Part shown: one piece after another, positions 11,443 to 23,200 of the stretch
Layout of the letters: each line of letters starts with the position of its first letter
How positions within the stretch are numbered: the stretch's first letter is position 1
Source of the DNA: Urophycis tenuis
Taxonomy: Eukaryota > Chordata > Actinopteri > Gadiformes > Phycidae
Reading direction: 5' to 3'
Length of the DNA stretch: 64,000 nucleotides
NCBI GenBank assembly: GCA_036785325.1
Contig: JAXIVH010000008.1
Span: 12,085,384 to 12,149,383 of the forward strand
Translations under genes and position numbers: made by a program
Notes under the pieces: generated by a model
Database searches by the model: none
Told to the model about the DNA's origin: nothing
Seen by the model: the letters and a program-made list of their open reading frames with translations, nothing else

Positions 11443-12007
11443 ATACATTTCTACAGCGTCCTTCATTACACTGATATGTCATCATATTTCGAAAAAGCTC
11501 CAGCAAAAACATGGTTACATCTTGGATTTGCATTTAAAAGATGGATACAGCTAAGAGCCCAGAAGGATTTCTAGACAGATGCCACATGAGCTTGTTTAAA
11601 ATCAACAAACAATTAATTTGTCGACAATTGCACTGTCCATAGGAGTTTTTCAAAGTGGGAGGCACACAGGATGAAGCAGGCATATGGGATCAAGACAGAA
11701 GAAATAAAGTAATATATTTTGGTGAGGGGAAAATGTAATTGCAGACTTGATAAAAACAAAGCACATACTTACTTATTTTGACCAAAATAAGGCCTTAAAA
11801 AAACAAGAGCTTGAAGGTTTCATGTGAGAACTTGTGTAATATGATGTGAGAACTGCTGAACTCTAAATTACCTAATGTCAAGACCCTAACCCTCACACGG
11901 GAAGAACAACTTCTCTCAATTTCCCTGTCTCCCTCCTCTGTCTTTTTCTGTCTTTCTGTCTGTATTATCTAGTGTTTTTTTAATGATAATATCTTTATGA
12001 TAACACA
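11443..12007. other. No gene recognised
   Basis: AT-rich intergenic sequence. The short frame near 11368-11574 has no domain that I recognise and no splice support. Confidence 0.5.
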
Positions 12008-12221
12008 CAGGCGCGTTGTTAGACCTGGGCATTCAAGGCTTGAGCCCCGAATCTTTTGGGAATAGCCCCAGATCTCTGAGCCATCAAATTAAAAAAAAAA
12101 AATCACCGTAATAATGATCAAAATCATTATTTCCATGGCCCCACCAAAAATCAGAACCTAGAATCAACCCTGACTTCTGGGCTACAGCTCCAGATGTTTT
12201 CAATTGCTAGTGACGCCCCTG
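12008..12221. mobile_element. Small hAT-type MITE, 214 bp
   Basis: The left end is CAGGCGCGTTGTTAGAC. The right end, reverse complemented, is CAGGGGCGTCACTAGC. Flanks are ATAACACA (12000-12007) and ATAACACC (12222-12229), a 7-of-8 match consistent with an aged 8-bp hAT target duplication. There is no coding capacity. Confidence 0.6.
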
Positions 12222-12348
12222 ATAACACCTCAGTTTAAGGTACAGTTTAAGGGAAGTTTGCATATTAACTTATAACAGCGTCACCAGCCCTGCAAAACAC
12301 CGCCATGCCATCTCCAAGGGGCCAATTGTTTCAGTCAAGTATGCTGTT

Positions 12349-13080
12349 ACATTTACATTAAGGGCATTTAGCAGACGCTTTTATCCAAAGCGACTTACAA
12401 AAAGTACATTTGTCATAAAAAGGTGAAACATTTCATTGCTGCTAATACAGTAAGAAAGTCACCAGAACAAGTTTCAAGCATTTCAATTGCTAGATTAACC
12501 ATTGCTAGTATACCACATCTCTGATTAAGTGCCAAGTTACAAAGAGCGATCAAAGTGCCAAATACAAAATACGTACAACAAATAAGAGCATGAGGGTAGG
12601 GTTATGCAGGGTTCAGGTAATCTCTGAACAAGTGTGTCTTGAGTCTCTTCCGGAAGCTGGGGAGTGACTCTGTAGTCCTGACATTGGCAGGGAGCTCGTT
12701 CCACCACTGCGGTGTTAAAACGGAGAAGAGTTGAGATTTCGCCATACGACCTTTTCCTCCTTTTAGTGATGGAGGTACCAGTCGACCAGCTGAGGTAGTT
12801 GAACGGAGTGCTCGAGCAGGGGTGTGGTGTTTCACTAATGTTGGAGGTTGGTAGGGGCAGTTCCATTGACGGCTTTGTAGGCCAGTAGCATCGTCTTGAA
12901 TTTGATGCAAGCCACTACAGGAAGCCAGTGGAGGTCTTGGAAGAGGGGGGTCACGTGGGAGAATTTGTTTTGGTTGAACACGAGGTGTGCTGCAGCGTTC
13001 TGGATCCGCTGCAAATGTTTAATCGCAGTTGCAGGGAGTCCAGCTGAAAGCGAGATGCAGTCGAGGCGGGAGATGACAAG
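12349..13080 (-). mobile_element. L2-type LINE, 3' end, interrupted by a Gypsy LTR
   Basis: The 3' terminus on plus coordinates is ACATTTACATTAAGGGCATT with TTTATCCAAAGCGACTTAC, a tail common in teleosts. Upstream on the minus strand (about 12910-12602) the C-terminus of the reverse transcriptase protein is readable: RALRSTTSAGRLVPPSL, then WWNELPANVRTTESLPSFR, then KTHLFRDYL. It is 5' truncated at 13080, where a Gypsy LTR begins inside the phrase GATGACAAG. The same family reappears at 48665-60530, where this phrase continues uninterrupted, which confirms the junction. Confidence 0.85.
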
Positions 13081-13282
13081 TGTAATGACAGGTAGTGACC
13101 TGAGGAGGTCAGTGTCATAGGCTAGGGCATTGTTCTATGCCAACAGAGGGATTAGAAGAAGAAACGATACACATGCGTTGCATTGTACTGGTCAGTTCTG
13201 GAATAAACCGAACACTGAGAACTCACGTGTAGTTGTGTCCAAATATATATATGCCTGTAAGTGGTTGACTACAGACATCACA
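13081..13282 (+). repeat. Gypsy 5' LTR (202 bp)
   Basis: It begins TGTAATGACAGG and ends GACATCACA, so TG...CA, with GGAATAAACC as a polyadenylation signal near 13200 and an AATATATATATG stretch near 13245. The left boundary is fixed by comparison with the uninterrupted L2 copy near 49788. Confidence 0.75.
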
Positions 13283-13300
13283 TGGTGTCAGAATAGTCGG
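13283..13300 (+). promoter_or_regulatory. Gypsy primer-binding site
   Basis: TGGTGTCAGAATAGTCGG follows the LTR end immediately. The start TGGTGTCAGAA is the usual form of a tRNA 3'-end complement in vertebrate Gypsy elements. Confidence 0.65.
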
Positions 13301-13322
13301 ACAGTGTGTCGGTACGGACGTT

Positions 13323-14028
13323 ATGGCTAAGTTTAGCGTGCCGAGCGAATTTAAGTTTGAGAGTCCAACTGAATGGCCAGAGTGGAGATTTTGCCGCTAT
13401 CGGCTGGCCACGAAACTCAATCAAGAAGACGGCGAGATTCAAGTGAGTGCACTTATCGACGCGATGGGAAGTGAAGCTGAAAAGACACTCAGTTCTTTTG
13501 AGTTCGAGGAGGAAGACGACAAAGACGACTTTGAGTTGGTCATGGATAAGTTTGACGAGTACTTTATTCCAAGACGCAATGTCATACATGAACGTGCATG
13601 CTTCTATCAATGTTGCCAGCATTCCGGAGAATCGGCAGATATGTACATTAGGACATTGTATGAAATGGCGGGACACTGTCAGTTCGGAGCTACGAGAGAT
13701 GAACATATAAGGGATCGTCTCGTAGTAGGAATTGCAGACAAAGAACTTTAACGCCAATTCCAGCTCAAAGCAGACCTGACTCTTGCGCAGGTTTTTGAAC
13801 GTGTGCGCCACGCAGAGGTGGAAACGAAACACATCAGTCTTCAATCCAACAGACCGGAACCTCAGCTAGCCAACATTAACGCGGTGAAACTGAAAAGTGG
13901 ACAGTATGGAAAGAAAAGCCATGACAACAAGAGACGAGGTAACAGCAGCCAGGGAGCCTACACAAAGGAGGAGTGTGGGAGATGTGGTAAGCCACAACAT
14001 TCTGATGAGAAACGTTGCCCTAAGAGAT
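13323..14028 (+). pseudogene. Gypsy gag with in-frame stop
   Basis: The first ATG after the primer-binding site opens a gag-like frame: MAKFSVPSEFKFESPTEWPE, then YRLATKLNQEDGEIQVSAL, then RACFYQCCQHSGESADMYI, the usual capsid pattern of K02A2.6-like Gypsy elements. A TAA at 13749-13751 interrupts it, but the same frame resumes at once and runs to a zinc knuckle, CGRCGKPQHSDEKRC, near 13974-14018. The gag is then broken by the LINE at 14031. A second knuckle, CNKCHKNGHWERKY, appears after the LINE and has Tyr where the last Cys is expected. Expected role is nucleocapsid and capsid; it is non-functional here. Confidence 0.85.
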
Positions 14029-14030
14029 GA

Positions 14031-14993
14031 TTGTTGACATGAGGAAGGAGAAGAGGCCTCATCAGCCACTGTTCATCCGAGGTCTTGAGGTTGAGAGGGT
14101 GAGCAACTTCAAATACCTAGGGGTCCACATCAGTGACGACCTCACCTGGACATTCAACACCACACAGGTGGTGAAGAAGGCTCAGCAGCGGCTGTACTTC
14201 CTGAGGAGGCTGAGGAAATTTGGGATGGCGCCCAAGATCCTCAGCAACTTCTACAGCTGCATCATTGAGTCTGTTTTGACCACCTGCATCACCGTGTGGT
14301 ACGGCAGCTCAACTGTGTGGGACCGCAAACGCCTGCAGAGAGTGGTAAAGACTGCGTCTAAGATCACCAGGACACCACAGCCCTCTCTGCAGAGCATCTA
14401 CCACTGCAGAGTCCACTGGAGAGCTGCCTCCATCATCAAAGACCCCACTCACCCCCAGCACGGACTCTTCACACGCCTGCCCTCAGGCCGGAGGTTCAGG
14501 AGTGTGAGATGCAGAACCACCAGGTTCAAAAACTCCTTCCCCACGGCTGTCAGACTGTTGAACAGCTGAACCCCCTTAAGGACAGAGCGGCCCCCCCACC
14601 CCCCCATGGACATCCTCTCTTGGACACTTTACCTGTTACCGGACACTTTACCCTGTTACTTGCACTAACTCTATTTGCACAATAATGTTCAATGTTTACA
14701 GCTGCTGATGCACAATGCACATTTACAATTTCATTTCACAATTTCATCTCATTCACATCTTCTAAATTTTATATTTCTATTTTATTTTTCTTTATTTATT
14801 TTTATTTTATATATTTTTACTTTTTATTTGAATTTTTTATTGTACAGTTTATTCTATTTAGATTTTTATACATTATTTATATATGGTATCCAGTGTGGGC
14901 AGCAAAGTAAGCATTTCATTGTTCAGGGAAACAAACGTGTTTCTTTACTGCACACATGACAATAAAACCTTTGAATCCTTGAATCCCTGCATT
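14031..14993 (+). mobile_element. Rex1/CR1-group LINE, 5'-truncated, inserted in Gypsy gag
   Basis: A 180-codon frame (14027-14569) encodes the thumb and C-terminal part of a CR1/Rex1-type reverse transcriptase: VSNFKYLGVHISDDLTW, then KKAQQRLYFLRRLRKFGM, then SNFYSCIIESVLTTCITVWY, then HGLFTRLPSGRRFRS. A 3' UTR follows, ending ATGACAATAAAACC plus a TTGAATCC TTGAATCC microsatellite tail. The catalytic RT part is missing, as expected for 5' truncation. A target duplication is not clear beyond CCCT. Confidence 0.85.
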
Positions 14994-14994
14994 A

Positions 14995-17208
14995 AAAAGT
15001 AAATGCAATAAATGTCACAAGAACGGACACTGGGAACGAAAATATCAGTCTAAAGCAGTCAGGGAAGTCACAAGTGAACAGCCTGAACAAGCATATTTCC
15101 TTGGTGCTGTTGATCGTGAGAATGGAGAAAATAAATGGACTGTGAGCTTAACCATAAACAATGTGGTAGTAGCCTTCAAAATAGACACAGGAGCTGACGT
15201 TACCATTATTGATCAAGAGACATTAAAAAAGATGAGTCCTAAAACACAGTTAGGGCCTCCAGACACATGCTTCGTAAGCCCAGGAGGTGACCTCAAATGT
15301 GCAGGTGTGTTCCAAGGCACCACCAGCTACAGAAAGAAGATGTTTTCTTTCAAAGTGTATATGATGGAGGGAACAAGCTGCTTATTAGGCCGCAAGGAAG
15401 CAGAGAAAATGGGCCTAGTTAAGAGGATGGATGAGGTCAGCGGTGTGTTTGGGTCAAGTGGGCTTTTGAAAACTGAGCCAGTCAGAACAGCCCTGCATGA
15501 TGATGCACAGCCGTATGCAGTGCCAACAGCCAGACGAATACCCCTGCCACTGGTACCGCTGGTGAAACGGGAACTACAGCGCATGGAGGATGAGGACATT
15601 ATTGAAAAGGTGACACAGCCGACCGAATGGTGCGCCGCTATGGTGCCGGTGCTTAAGCCAAACAAGAGAGAGGTCCGGCTATGCGCCGACTTCAGGAAAT
15701 TGAATAAAGCAGTGAGGCGAGAGAAGTACGTCCTACCTACAGTGGAGGAGATAATGCCCAGGATCGGTGGTTCAAAAGTGTTCACGTCATTGGATGCAGC
15801 AAGCGGATTTTATCAGATTCCTCTGCATGAAGAGAGCAGGATGCTCACTACGTTCATCACTCCGTTTGGGAGATATGCCTTCCGCCGCCTCCCATTCAGA
15901 ATAACATCAGCGCCCGAAAATTTTCAGAGGAAAATGGCGGAGACTTTGGCCGGCCTGGAAGGAACTGAGATCTTCATGGACGACATCAGGGTCCATGCTG
16001 AGACCAGGGAGCAGCATGACCGATGCTTAGCTGAAGTGTTGAAGGTCATCGAGGCGGCGGGGCTCAAGCTCAACAAAGCCAAATGCAAATTCAAACAGCG
16101 ACAGGTTAGTTTCCTGGGTCACGTAATCGATGAGACAGGGGTCAGGGCCGACCCAAGTAAGGTGACGGGAATAGAGAACTTCCCACAACCACAAAATGTG
16201 GCAGAACTCAAGCGATTCCTAGGCATGGTGAACTATTTAGCCAAGTTCATCCCAGAGCTATAAACAGTGGCCCATCCACTGTATGAGCTACTGAGGGGAG
16301 ACACAGAGTGGATGTGGGGTCCTGCACAGTGTGAAGCTTTCAGAAATCTAAAGACTGCATTAGCCACAGCCCCGGTACTTACCTTCTATGATGCCAACAA
16401 GCCCACCATCGTGTCAGCAGACGCCAGCAGCTACGGGCTGGGGGGCATCCTACTCCAGCAGCATGGAGAGAGCTGGAAACCCATGGCCTACTGCTCCAGA
16501 CGATTGAGCGACGCAGAGAAAAGGTACGCGCAGACCGAGAAGGAGTGCCTTGCCAGCGTTTGGGCCTTTGAACGCTTCGACAAGTACCTGTATGGACTGA
16601 AGAGTTTTAGACTGGTGACCGACCACAAACCGCTGGTACCCCTCATGACCAGCAAGGACATGGACTGCGTCCCAATCAGGTGCCAGAGGCTGCTGATGAG
16701 ACTGATGCGGTTCAACGATCAACGGTAAGACTTTAGCAGTAGCAGATGCACTGTCTAGAGGCCCAGAGCAGTGTCAGGGGGATGGGGTTTGTCATAAGGA
16801 GATAACGGCACACATTGAGGCTGTTATGGACCAGGTCCCAGCCACACCACATCGAATGGCAGAGCTACGACAGCACACTGCAAATGATGGGCAGCTACAG
16901 ACAGTCATAGGTTTCGTTAGGAGTGGGTGGCCTGATTTTGAAAGTAAGGTGCCGGAGGCAGCTAAAGACTTCTACAAAGTGAGAGGAGAGCTTTCAGAGG
17001 TAGAAGGTTTAGTCACTAGAGGCCAACGCATCATCATTCCCACTGAAATGAGGGAAGTCATACTAAAAAGAATTCATGATGGTCACCAAGGCCTAGTGAA
17101 GGGGGGAGAGAGCTTACCAATCAGTATGGTGGCCTGGAATAGCTGAGGAGATAACTAGAACAGTACAGCAGTGTACATTCTGTCAAGAATACAAAAACAC
17201 TCAGAGAG
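14995..17208 (+). pseudogene. Gypsy pol: protease, RT, RNase H, start of integrase (broken)
   Basis: The frame resumes after the LINE. Protease: FKIDTGADVTIID near 15177 with the catalytic DTG. RT: RLCADFRKLNKAV, then SLDAASGFYQIPL (catalytic Asp), then a box reading FMDDI near 15976. The frame ends at TAA 16261-16263, continues in phase into RNase H (IVSADASSYGLGGIL, LVTDHKPL) and stops at about 16726. After a frame change it reads LAVADALSRGPEQ, then an integrase N-terminus with RIHDGHQG and CTFCQEY, remains of the HHCC zinc finger. The integrase core is missing. Order PR-RT-RH-IN is standard, in contrast with the Gypsy at 50448-59478. Confidence 0.88.
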
Positions 17209-17213
17209 TGTGG

Positions 17214-17855
17214 AATTATGGACACTCAACCATGCCTGTCCCGCCTGCAGCTAGTCCTAAACACAGCCGCTAGACTGTTAACAGGCACAAGGAAACGAGA
17301 CCACATCACCCCAGTCCTAGCCTCCCTCCACTTGCTTCCGGTCCATTATAGAATTGATTTTAAAGTCCTTCTTTTTACTTTCAAAGCCATTAATGGAAAA
17401 GCCCCCCCCCCCCCCCCCCTACATCTCAGACCTCCTCTCCCCCTACTCTAATGTTAGGTCCCTTAGATCGGCCACACAGGGGTTACTGACGGAGCCGAAG
17501 GCCAATCTCAAGCACAGGGGCTACCGTGCCTTGGCTGTCGCAGCCCCCAAACGGTGGAACAGCATCCCTCATCCCTACCTCCGTCAGAGTCGCCCCTTCA
17601 GTTGACTCTTTTAAATCCCAGCTCAAAAAATACCTTTTCTCTCTAGCGTTTCCCGATTTATCTTGACCTGGGCCCTGCTTGTACTGTTGTCTCTATCGTG
17701 TATTTGTATGGTCTGCTTTTTGATGTGTTTTTGTATGGCCTGCCTCTGTTTTATTTGTTATATGTTATATGTTTGCTTTCCACCGGTCTCTGTAAAGCAC
17801 TTTGGTTGATGCAAGTCATGTTTAAATGTGCTATATAAATAAATCTGAAATCTGA
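17214..17855 (+). mobile_element. CR1/L2-group LINE 3' end
   Basis: The C-terminal RT region is readable in two frames: LQLVLNTAARLLTGTRKRDH, then LASLHLLPVHYRIDFK, then (after a poly-C run at 17401-17420 that shifts frame) RSLRSATQGLL and RWNSIP. The 3' UTR ends AATGTGCTATATAAATAAAT. It abuts the truncated Gypsy. Confidence 0.8.
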
Positions 17856-18094
17856 TTGAGGTGAATAGTGAAGACCAGATTTGTGGCATCCAGTAATCGC
17901 CAACACTCCCTGTCTGTTTGGGCCACGGAAGATCTCAAGGCTTTGGGAACGAGCAGAGACTCTGTGTTTCGTCTAAAATCAGGTGCAAGTACATTTCAAT
18001 GTCTGGGTAAATGGTGGCATCTGTCTCTGTGTATCTTAAGTATTTCAATGTCCCTGTCTCTGGGTCATCTGTACCTTCAGAGTTGCTTACCTTA

Positions 18095-18187
18095 CCCTAT
18101 AAAAGGCGCTGGCCAACAATACTTGGTGCGCACTTCTGAGAAAGCTGTATCAAGTGTATTGCTCTCTGTTGAACTGTGCCTGTTAAA
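18095..18187 (+). mobile_element. LTR fragment (TATA/R region), same family as the solo LTR at 47728
   Basis: CCCTATAAAAGGCGCTGGCC, then CAA.ACTTGG, then CGCACTTCTGAGA, then TGTATCAAGTGTATTGCTCT, then GTTGAACTGTGCCTGTT closely match the minus strand of the LTR at 47728-48262 from its TATA box onward. The sequence upstream (17860-18094) may be the rest of its U3 but is not clearly matched. Confidence 0.7.
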
Positions 18188-18739
18188 GTGATGGTTCGGA
18201 GTAAAATTCACCCTGAGGTAATTTCCACCAATAATCCAGCCAAATACCCCCTCAGATGCATTTTTAGCGACGGTCAATATTGATCAAGTTTAGGGGTATC
18301 AGCCGAGTACTGGAGTGAATAGTACAGTGTGTACATCTCGTAAATTACCCCACTAATAATGCATGGATTGTTACCCAACTTCTGTAGTAGTACATATATG
18401 GTCTGTACTCACAAAACGAGGCATTTTAAAGTTTGTAAGTACACCAGGAGTTTATTTAAAAGCTTCAAAGCTTGATAGCTTCAACTCTCTGTTGCTAAGG
18501 CTACCGCTGCGTCGCCGTCACTTCCGTCTTTCTAGAAAAGTTCGTAAAAGTCCTCTTCAAAACTCACAAGTGTAAGGAAAAAGTTAGTGAATTCAACACT
18601 CCATCGAAATGTATTGACAACTGAAATAATTAAATACTTATTATATGATTATTATATGATATTTATACATTTTTTGTTGTGTACGACAGTCCCCAAATCT
18701 ATAGTTTAGATTTTATATTCCCATTTATTTGTATATAGT
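18188..18739. other. No gene recognised
   Basis: Starts with GTGATGGTTCGGAGTAAA, which looks like the edge of another dispersed repeat. The rest is AT-rich with no supported exon. Confidence 0.4.
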
Positions 18740-19640
18740 TGAAGATATAACCCTGTCCTTCAAATAATCAATTAGCCATTTAAGAGCAATATCATGAAAC
18801 CCATATTTATGTAATTTAGTGACACGAATTTTATAATCAACAGTGTCAAAAGCTTTTGACAAATCTAAAAAATTCCCAGAAATATATTTTTATTATCTAA
18901 TGCTGTAGATATATTATGAACAAACTGTAAAAGAACCATTTCTATTGACTTTTTTTTTTAAAAACCATATTGATCACTGTAGAGTATGTTGTTCTCATCC
19001 AAATGTTTTTTCATTCTTGAGTAAAAAAAACATTTGGATGAGAACAACATACTCTACAGTCATCAATATGGTTTTTGAAAAATGCACTTTTTACTGGCCT
19101 CCCGAAAAAAAAAAAACACAGAGACTTCAGCTCATTTAAAACTCTGCAGCTCAGCTATTAACCAGAACCAAGAGGAGAGAGCACTTTAGTCCAGTTTTAG
19201 CTGCTCTGCATTGGCTTCCTGTAACACTTAGAATTATTTTTAAGGTCCTCCTCCTTATATACAAAGCCCTTGATAGGCAAGGACCAAGCTACATTGCTAA
19301 CTCCCTTGTTAACTATTTGCCTTCAAGAACACTGCGATCATCTGCTGCTGGTTTATTGGAGGTTCCCAGTAACAAGCCAAAAGAAAATCTGGGAACACAC
19401 TACCTATAGATATCAGGGGAGCCAGCTAGCTAAATATTTTTTAAAAGAAAGCTAAAAATGTATCTCTTCACTTTAGCTTTTAACTAGCTATGACATTCCT
19501 GGTACAAGCCTGAAACTTTTGTTTGCGCATTGCTTCGCACCTATACACTGCTTTTAAAATGTTGTATTTTACTTGATTTTATGCATTCTATGGATTCTAT
19601 TTTTTAACCTAATTTTTATCATTATTATTCAGTGGCTTTT
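18740..19640. mobile_element. LINE fragment with inverted 5' part (CR1/L2 group)
   Basis: On the minus strand, 18960-18740 encodes RT motif A: FLDLSKAFDTVDYKI, then LHKYGFHDIALKWLI. On the plus strand, 19140-19480 encodes the C-terminal part: ARLLTRTKRREHFSPVLAAL with HWLPVTLRI, then LRSSAAGLL. The two halves face away from a palindromic junction at 18959-19077. This is what 5' inversion during target-primed reverse transcription (twin priming) produces. Stops and a frame change are present. Confidence 0.7.
18959..19077. repeat. Inverted repeat at LINE inversion junction
   Basis: Arms of about 47 bp contain CATATTGAT.ACTGTAGAGT and TGTTGTTCTCATCCAAATGT, in opposite orientation, with one mismatch and a spacer of about 14 bp. 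Confidence 0.85.
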
Positions 19641-19651
19641 ATTTTCCATCT

Positions 19652-19858
19652 TCCCATCCATCCATTTTCGTAACCGCTTATCCTCTACGAGGGTCGCGGG
19701 GGGGCTGGAGCCAATCCCAGCTGCAACGGGCGAGAGGCCGGGTACACCCTGGACAGGTCGCCAGCCTATCACAGGGCTAACATATATAGACAAACAACCA
19801 TTCACACTCACATATGCACCTATGGTCAATTTAGAGACACCAATTAACCTAATCGCAT
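19652..19858 (-). mobile_element. tRNA-SINE fragment (minus strand, head missing)
   Basis: CCATCCATCCATTTTCGTAA, CCGCTTATCC, GAGCCAATCCCAGCTG and CACCCTGGACAGGTCGCCAG form the reverse complement of the body and tail of the SINE at 48953-49305. The tRNA-like head is absent. Confidence 0.8.
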
Positions 19859-20290
19859 TTTATGTATCCTATTTTTATCTTTATTTTTATCCTTAAACTA
19901 GCTATTTTTGAGAAAACAGGCTGTGGTGTGTGTTCTTTAACCCCCACGACACCACAGAGGGTGGTGTCAGGCACAACCCTTTCTGGGGTGAGATGAAAAG
20001 GCTTATTTCTGTATAATCGAGACCGGTGGGGAGTCTGTGTCCATTGGGAAATGGGAGGTTCTGCTTGATCTCAGATTTCGCAAATCTGAAAAAATGTCAT
20101 CTTTATTTTAATTTAATTTTTACTGTTATCAAGTGGGTTCTATTTTCCATTTTATTTTACATAAATTATGGCACTCTGGTCTCTATTTTTTATGTTAATT
20201 CTATGTCTATTTCTTGTAAAACACTTGGTGCATGTAATTTCAAAAAGTTTTTTTTATTATTATTATTATTGTTATTATTATTTAGTACTA

Positions 20291-23200
20291 CTCCTCCGAG
20301 AACCATCACCTTACCGTGGTGGAGGGGTTTGGGTGTCCTTATGAACCTGAGGGCTGTGTTGTCGGGAGCCTTGTGCTCCTGGTAGGGTCTCCCATGGCAA
20401 ATTGGTCTCAGGCGAAGGGCCAGACAAAGAATGGTTCAAAAGGACTCTAATGGAAGAACAATTAAGAGGAGGAGAGACCCTGCCCGGAGGAAGCCCGGGG
20501 CCCCCATCTGGAGCCAGGCCCAGAAGGGGGGCCCGTCAGCGAGCGCCTGGTGGCCGGGTTTGCCACGGAGCCCGGCCGGGCATAGCCCGAAAAAGCAACG
20601 TGGCACCCCCCCCCCCCCCCTCTCTATTCTGTGGGCCCACCACTCACAGGAAGAACCGTTGGGGTCGGGTGCATTGCCAGATGGGTGGCAGTGAAGGTCA
20701 GGGACCTCGACGGACCAGACCTGGGCAGCAAAGGCTGGCTCTGGGGACGTGGAACGTCACCTCTCTGTGGGGGAAAGAGCCGGAGGTGGTGCGGGAGGCG
20801 GAGCGCTACCAGTTAGATCTGGTGGGGCTCTCCTCTACGCACAGTCTCGGTTCTGGAACCGTACTACTGGATAGGGGTTGGACGCTATTCTTCTCTGGAG
20901 TTGCCCAAGGTGCGAGGCGCCGGGCGGGTGTGGGGATACTCACAAGCCCCCGGCTGAGCGCTGCTATGTTGGAGTTTACCCTGGTGGACGAGAGGGTTGC
21001 CTCCCTACGCCTACGGGTTATGGGGGGGAAAACTCTGACTGTTGTTTGTGCGTATGCACCGAACAGCAACTCGGAGTATCCGGCCTTCTTGGAGACCCTG
21101 AATGGAGTCCTGCAGGGGGCTCCAGTAGGGGACTCCATAGTTCTGCTGGGGGACTTCAACGCACACGTGGGCAATGATGGAGACACCTGGAGAGGCGTGA
21201 TTGGGAGGAACGGCCTCCCTGATATAAACCCGAGTGGTCGTCCGTTATTGGACTTCTGTGCTAGTCATGGACTGTCCATAACAAACACCATGTTCAAACA
21301 TAAGGTTGCTCATAAGTGTACATGGTACCAGAGTACCTTAGGTCAAAGGTCGATGATCGATTTTGTAATCGTATCATCAGATCTGAGGCCGCATGTTTCG
21401 GACACTCGGGTGAAGAGAGGGGCGGAGCTGTCAACCGATCACCATCTGGTGGTGAGTTGGGTCAGGGGGTGGGGGAAGACTCGGGACAGACCTGGTAAGC
21501 CCAAACGGGTAGTGCGGGTGAACTGGGAACGTCTGGAGGAGGCCCCTGTCCGAGAGACCTTCAACTCACACCTCCGGCGGAGCATTTCTGGCATCCCTGT
21601 GGAGGTTGGGGACATTGAACCTGAGTGGTCGATGTTCAAAGCCTCCATTGCTGAAGCTGCAGTGGGAGGCTGCGGCCTCAAGGTCTTGGGTGCATCAAGG
21701 GGCGGTAACCCTCGAACACCGTGGTGGACAGCGGTGGTCAGGGAAGCCGTCCGGCTGAAGAAGGAGTCCTTCCGGGATATGTTATCCCGGGGGACTCCGG
21801 AGGCAGTTGCAGTGTACCGAAGTGCCTGGAGGGCGGCGGCCTCTGCTGTGGCAGAGGCAAAGCAGCGGGTGTGGGAGGAGTTCGGAGAAGCCATGGAGAA
21901 GGACTTTCGGTCGGCGCCAAAGTGCTTCTGGCGTACTGTCCGACACCTCAGGAGGGGGAAACGGGGAACCATCCAAGCTGTTTACAGCGAGGATGGAACG
22001 CTGTTGACCTCAACTGAGGAGGTAATCGGGCGGTGGAAGGAGCATTTTGAGGAACTCCTGAACCCGACTAACGCGCCCTCTTTGGTAGAGGCAGAGCTGG
22101 AAGCTGATGGGGGATCGTCGTCAATTTCCCTGGTGGAAGTCACTGAGGTAGTCAAACAACTCCGCAGTGGCAAAGCCCCGGGGGTTGATGAGATCCGTCC
22201 AGAAATGTTGAAGGCTTTGGGTGTGGAGGGCCTGTCGTGGATGACACGGCTCTTCAACATCGCGTGGAGGTCGGGAACAGTGCAGAGGGAGTGGCAGACG
22301 GGGGTGGTGGTCCCCCTGTTCAAAAAGGGGGACCAGAGAGTGTGTGCCAATTACAGGGGCATCACACTTCTCAGCCTCCCTGGTAAAGTCTACTCCAAGG
22401 TGCTGGAAAGGAGGGTTCGGCCGATAGTCGAACCTCAGATTGAGGAGGAACAATGCGGATTCCGCTCTGGTCGTGGAACAACGGACCAGCTCTTCACTCT
22501 TGCAAGAATCCTGGAGGGGGCCTGGGAGTATGCCCATCCGGTCTACATGTGTTTTGTAGATCTGGCGAAGGCGTATGACCGGGTTCCCCGGGAGATATTG
22601 TGGGAGGTGCTACGGGAGTATGGAGTGAGGCGGGCACTTCTCAGGGCCATCCAATCTCTGTACACCCAAAGCGAGAGTTGTGTCCGGGTTCTCGGCAGTA
22701 AGTCGGACTCGTTTCCGGTGGGGGTTGGCCTCCGCCAGGGCTGCGCCTTGTCACCAATCTTGTTTGTGGTTTTCATGGACAGGATATCGAGGCGTAGTCG
22801 GGGGGAGGAGAGGTTGCAGGTCGGTGGGCTAGGGATCTCATCGCTGCTTTTTGCAGATGATGTGGTCCTGATGGCATCATCGGCCTGTGACCTTCAGCAC
22901 TCACTGGATCGGTTCGCAGCCGAGTGTGAAGCGGTTGGAATGAGGATCAGCACCTCTAAATCTGAGGCCATGGCTCTCAGCAGGAAACCGGTGGATTGCC
23001 TACTCCGGGTAGGGAATGAGTCCTTACCCCAAGTGAAGGAGTTTAAGTACCTCGGGGTCTTGTTCACGAGTGAGGGGAGGATGGAGCAGGAGATGGGCAG
23101 GAGAATCGGAGCAGCGGGGGCTGTTTTGCATTCGCTCTACCGCACCGTTGTGACGAAGAGGGAGCTGAGCCAGAAGGCGAAGCTCTCGATCTTCCGGTCT

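Larger units (their letters stand above)
13081..17213 (+). mobile_element. Ty3/Gypsy retrotransposon, degraded, no 3' LTR seen
   Basis: Order is 5' LTR, primer-binding site, gag, protease, RT, RNase H and the start of integrase. It is inserted in the L2 at 12349-13080 and is itself split by a Rex1/CR1-like LINE (14031-14993). It is cut off at about 17213 by another LINE tail. At least two in-frame stops and one frameshift make it inactive. Confidence 0.9.

Noticed and set aside
13081..17213. Possible endogenous retrovirus with env
   Set aside because: No envelope-like frame is present; RT and integrase features are of Ty3/Gypsy type.
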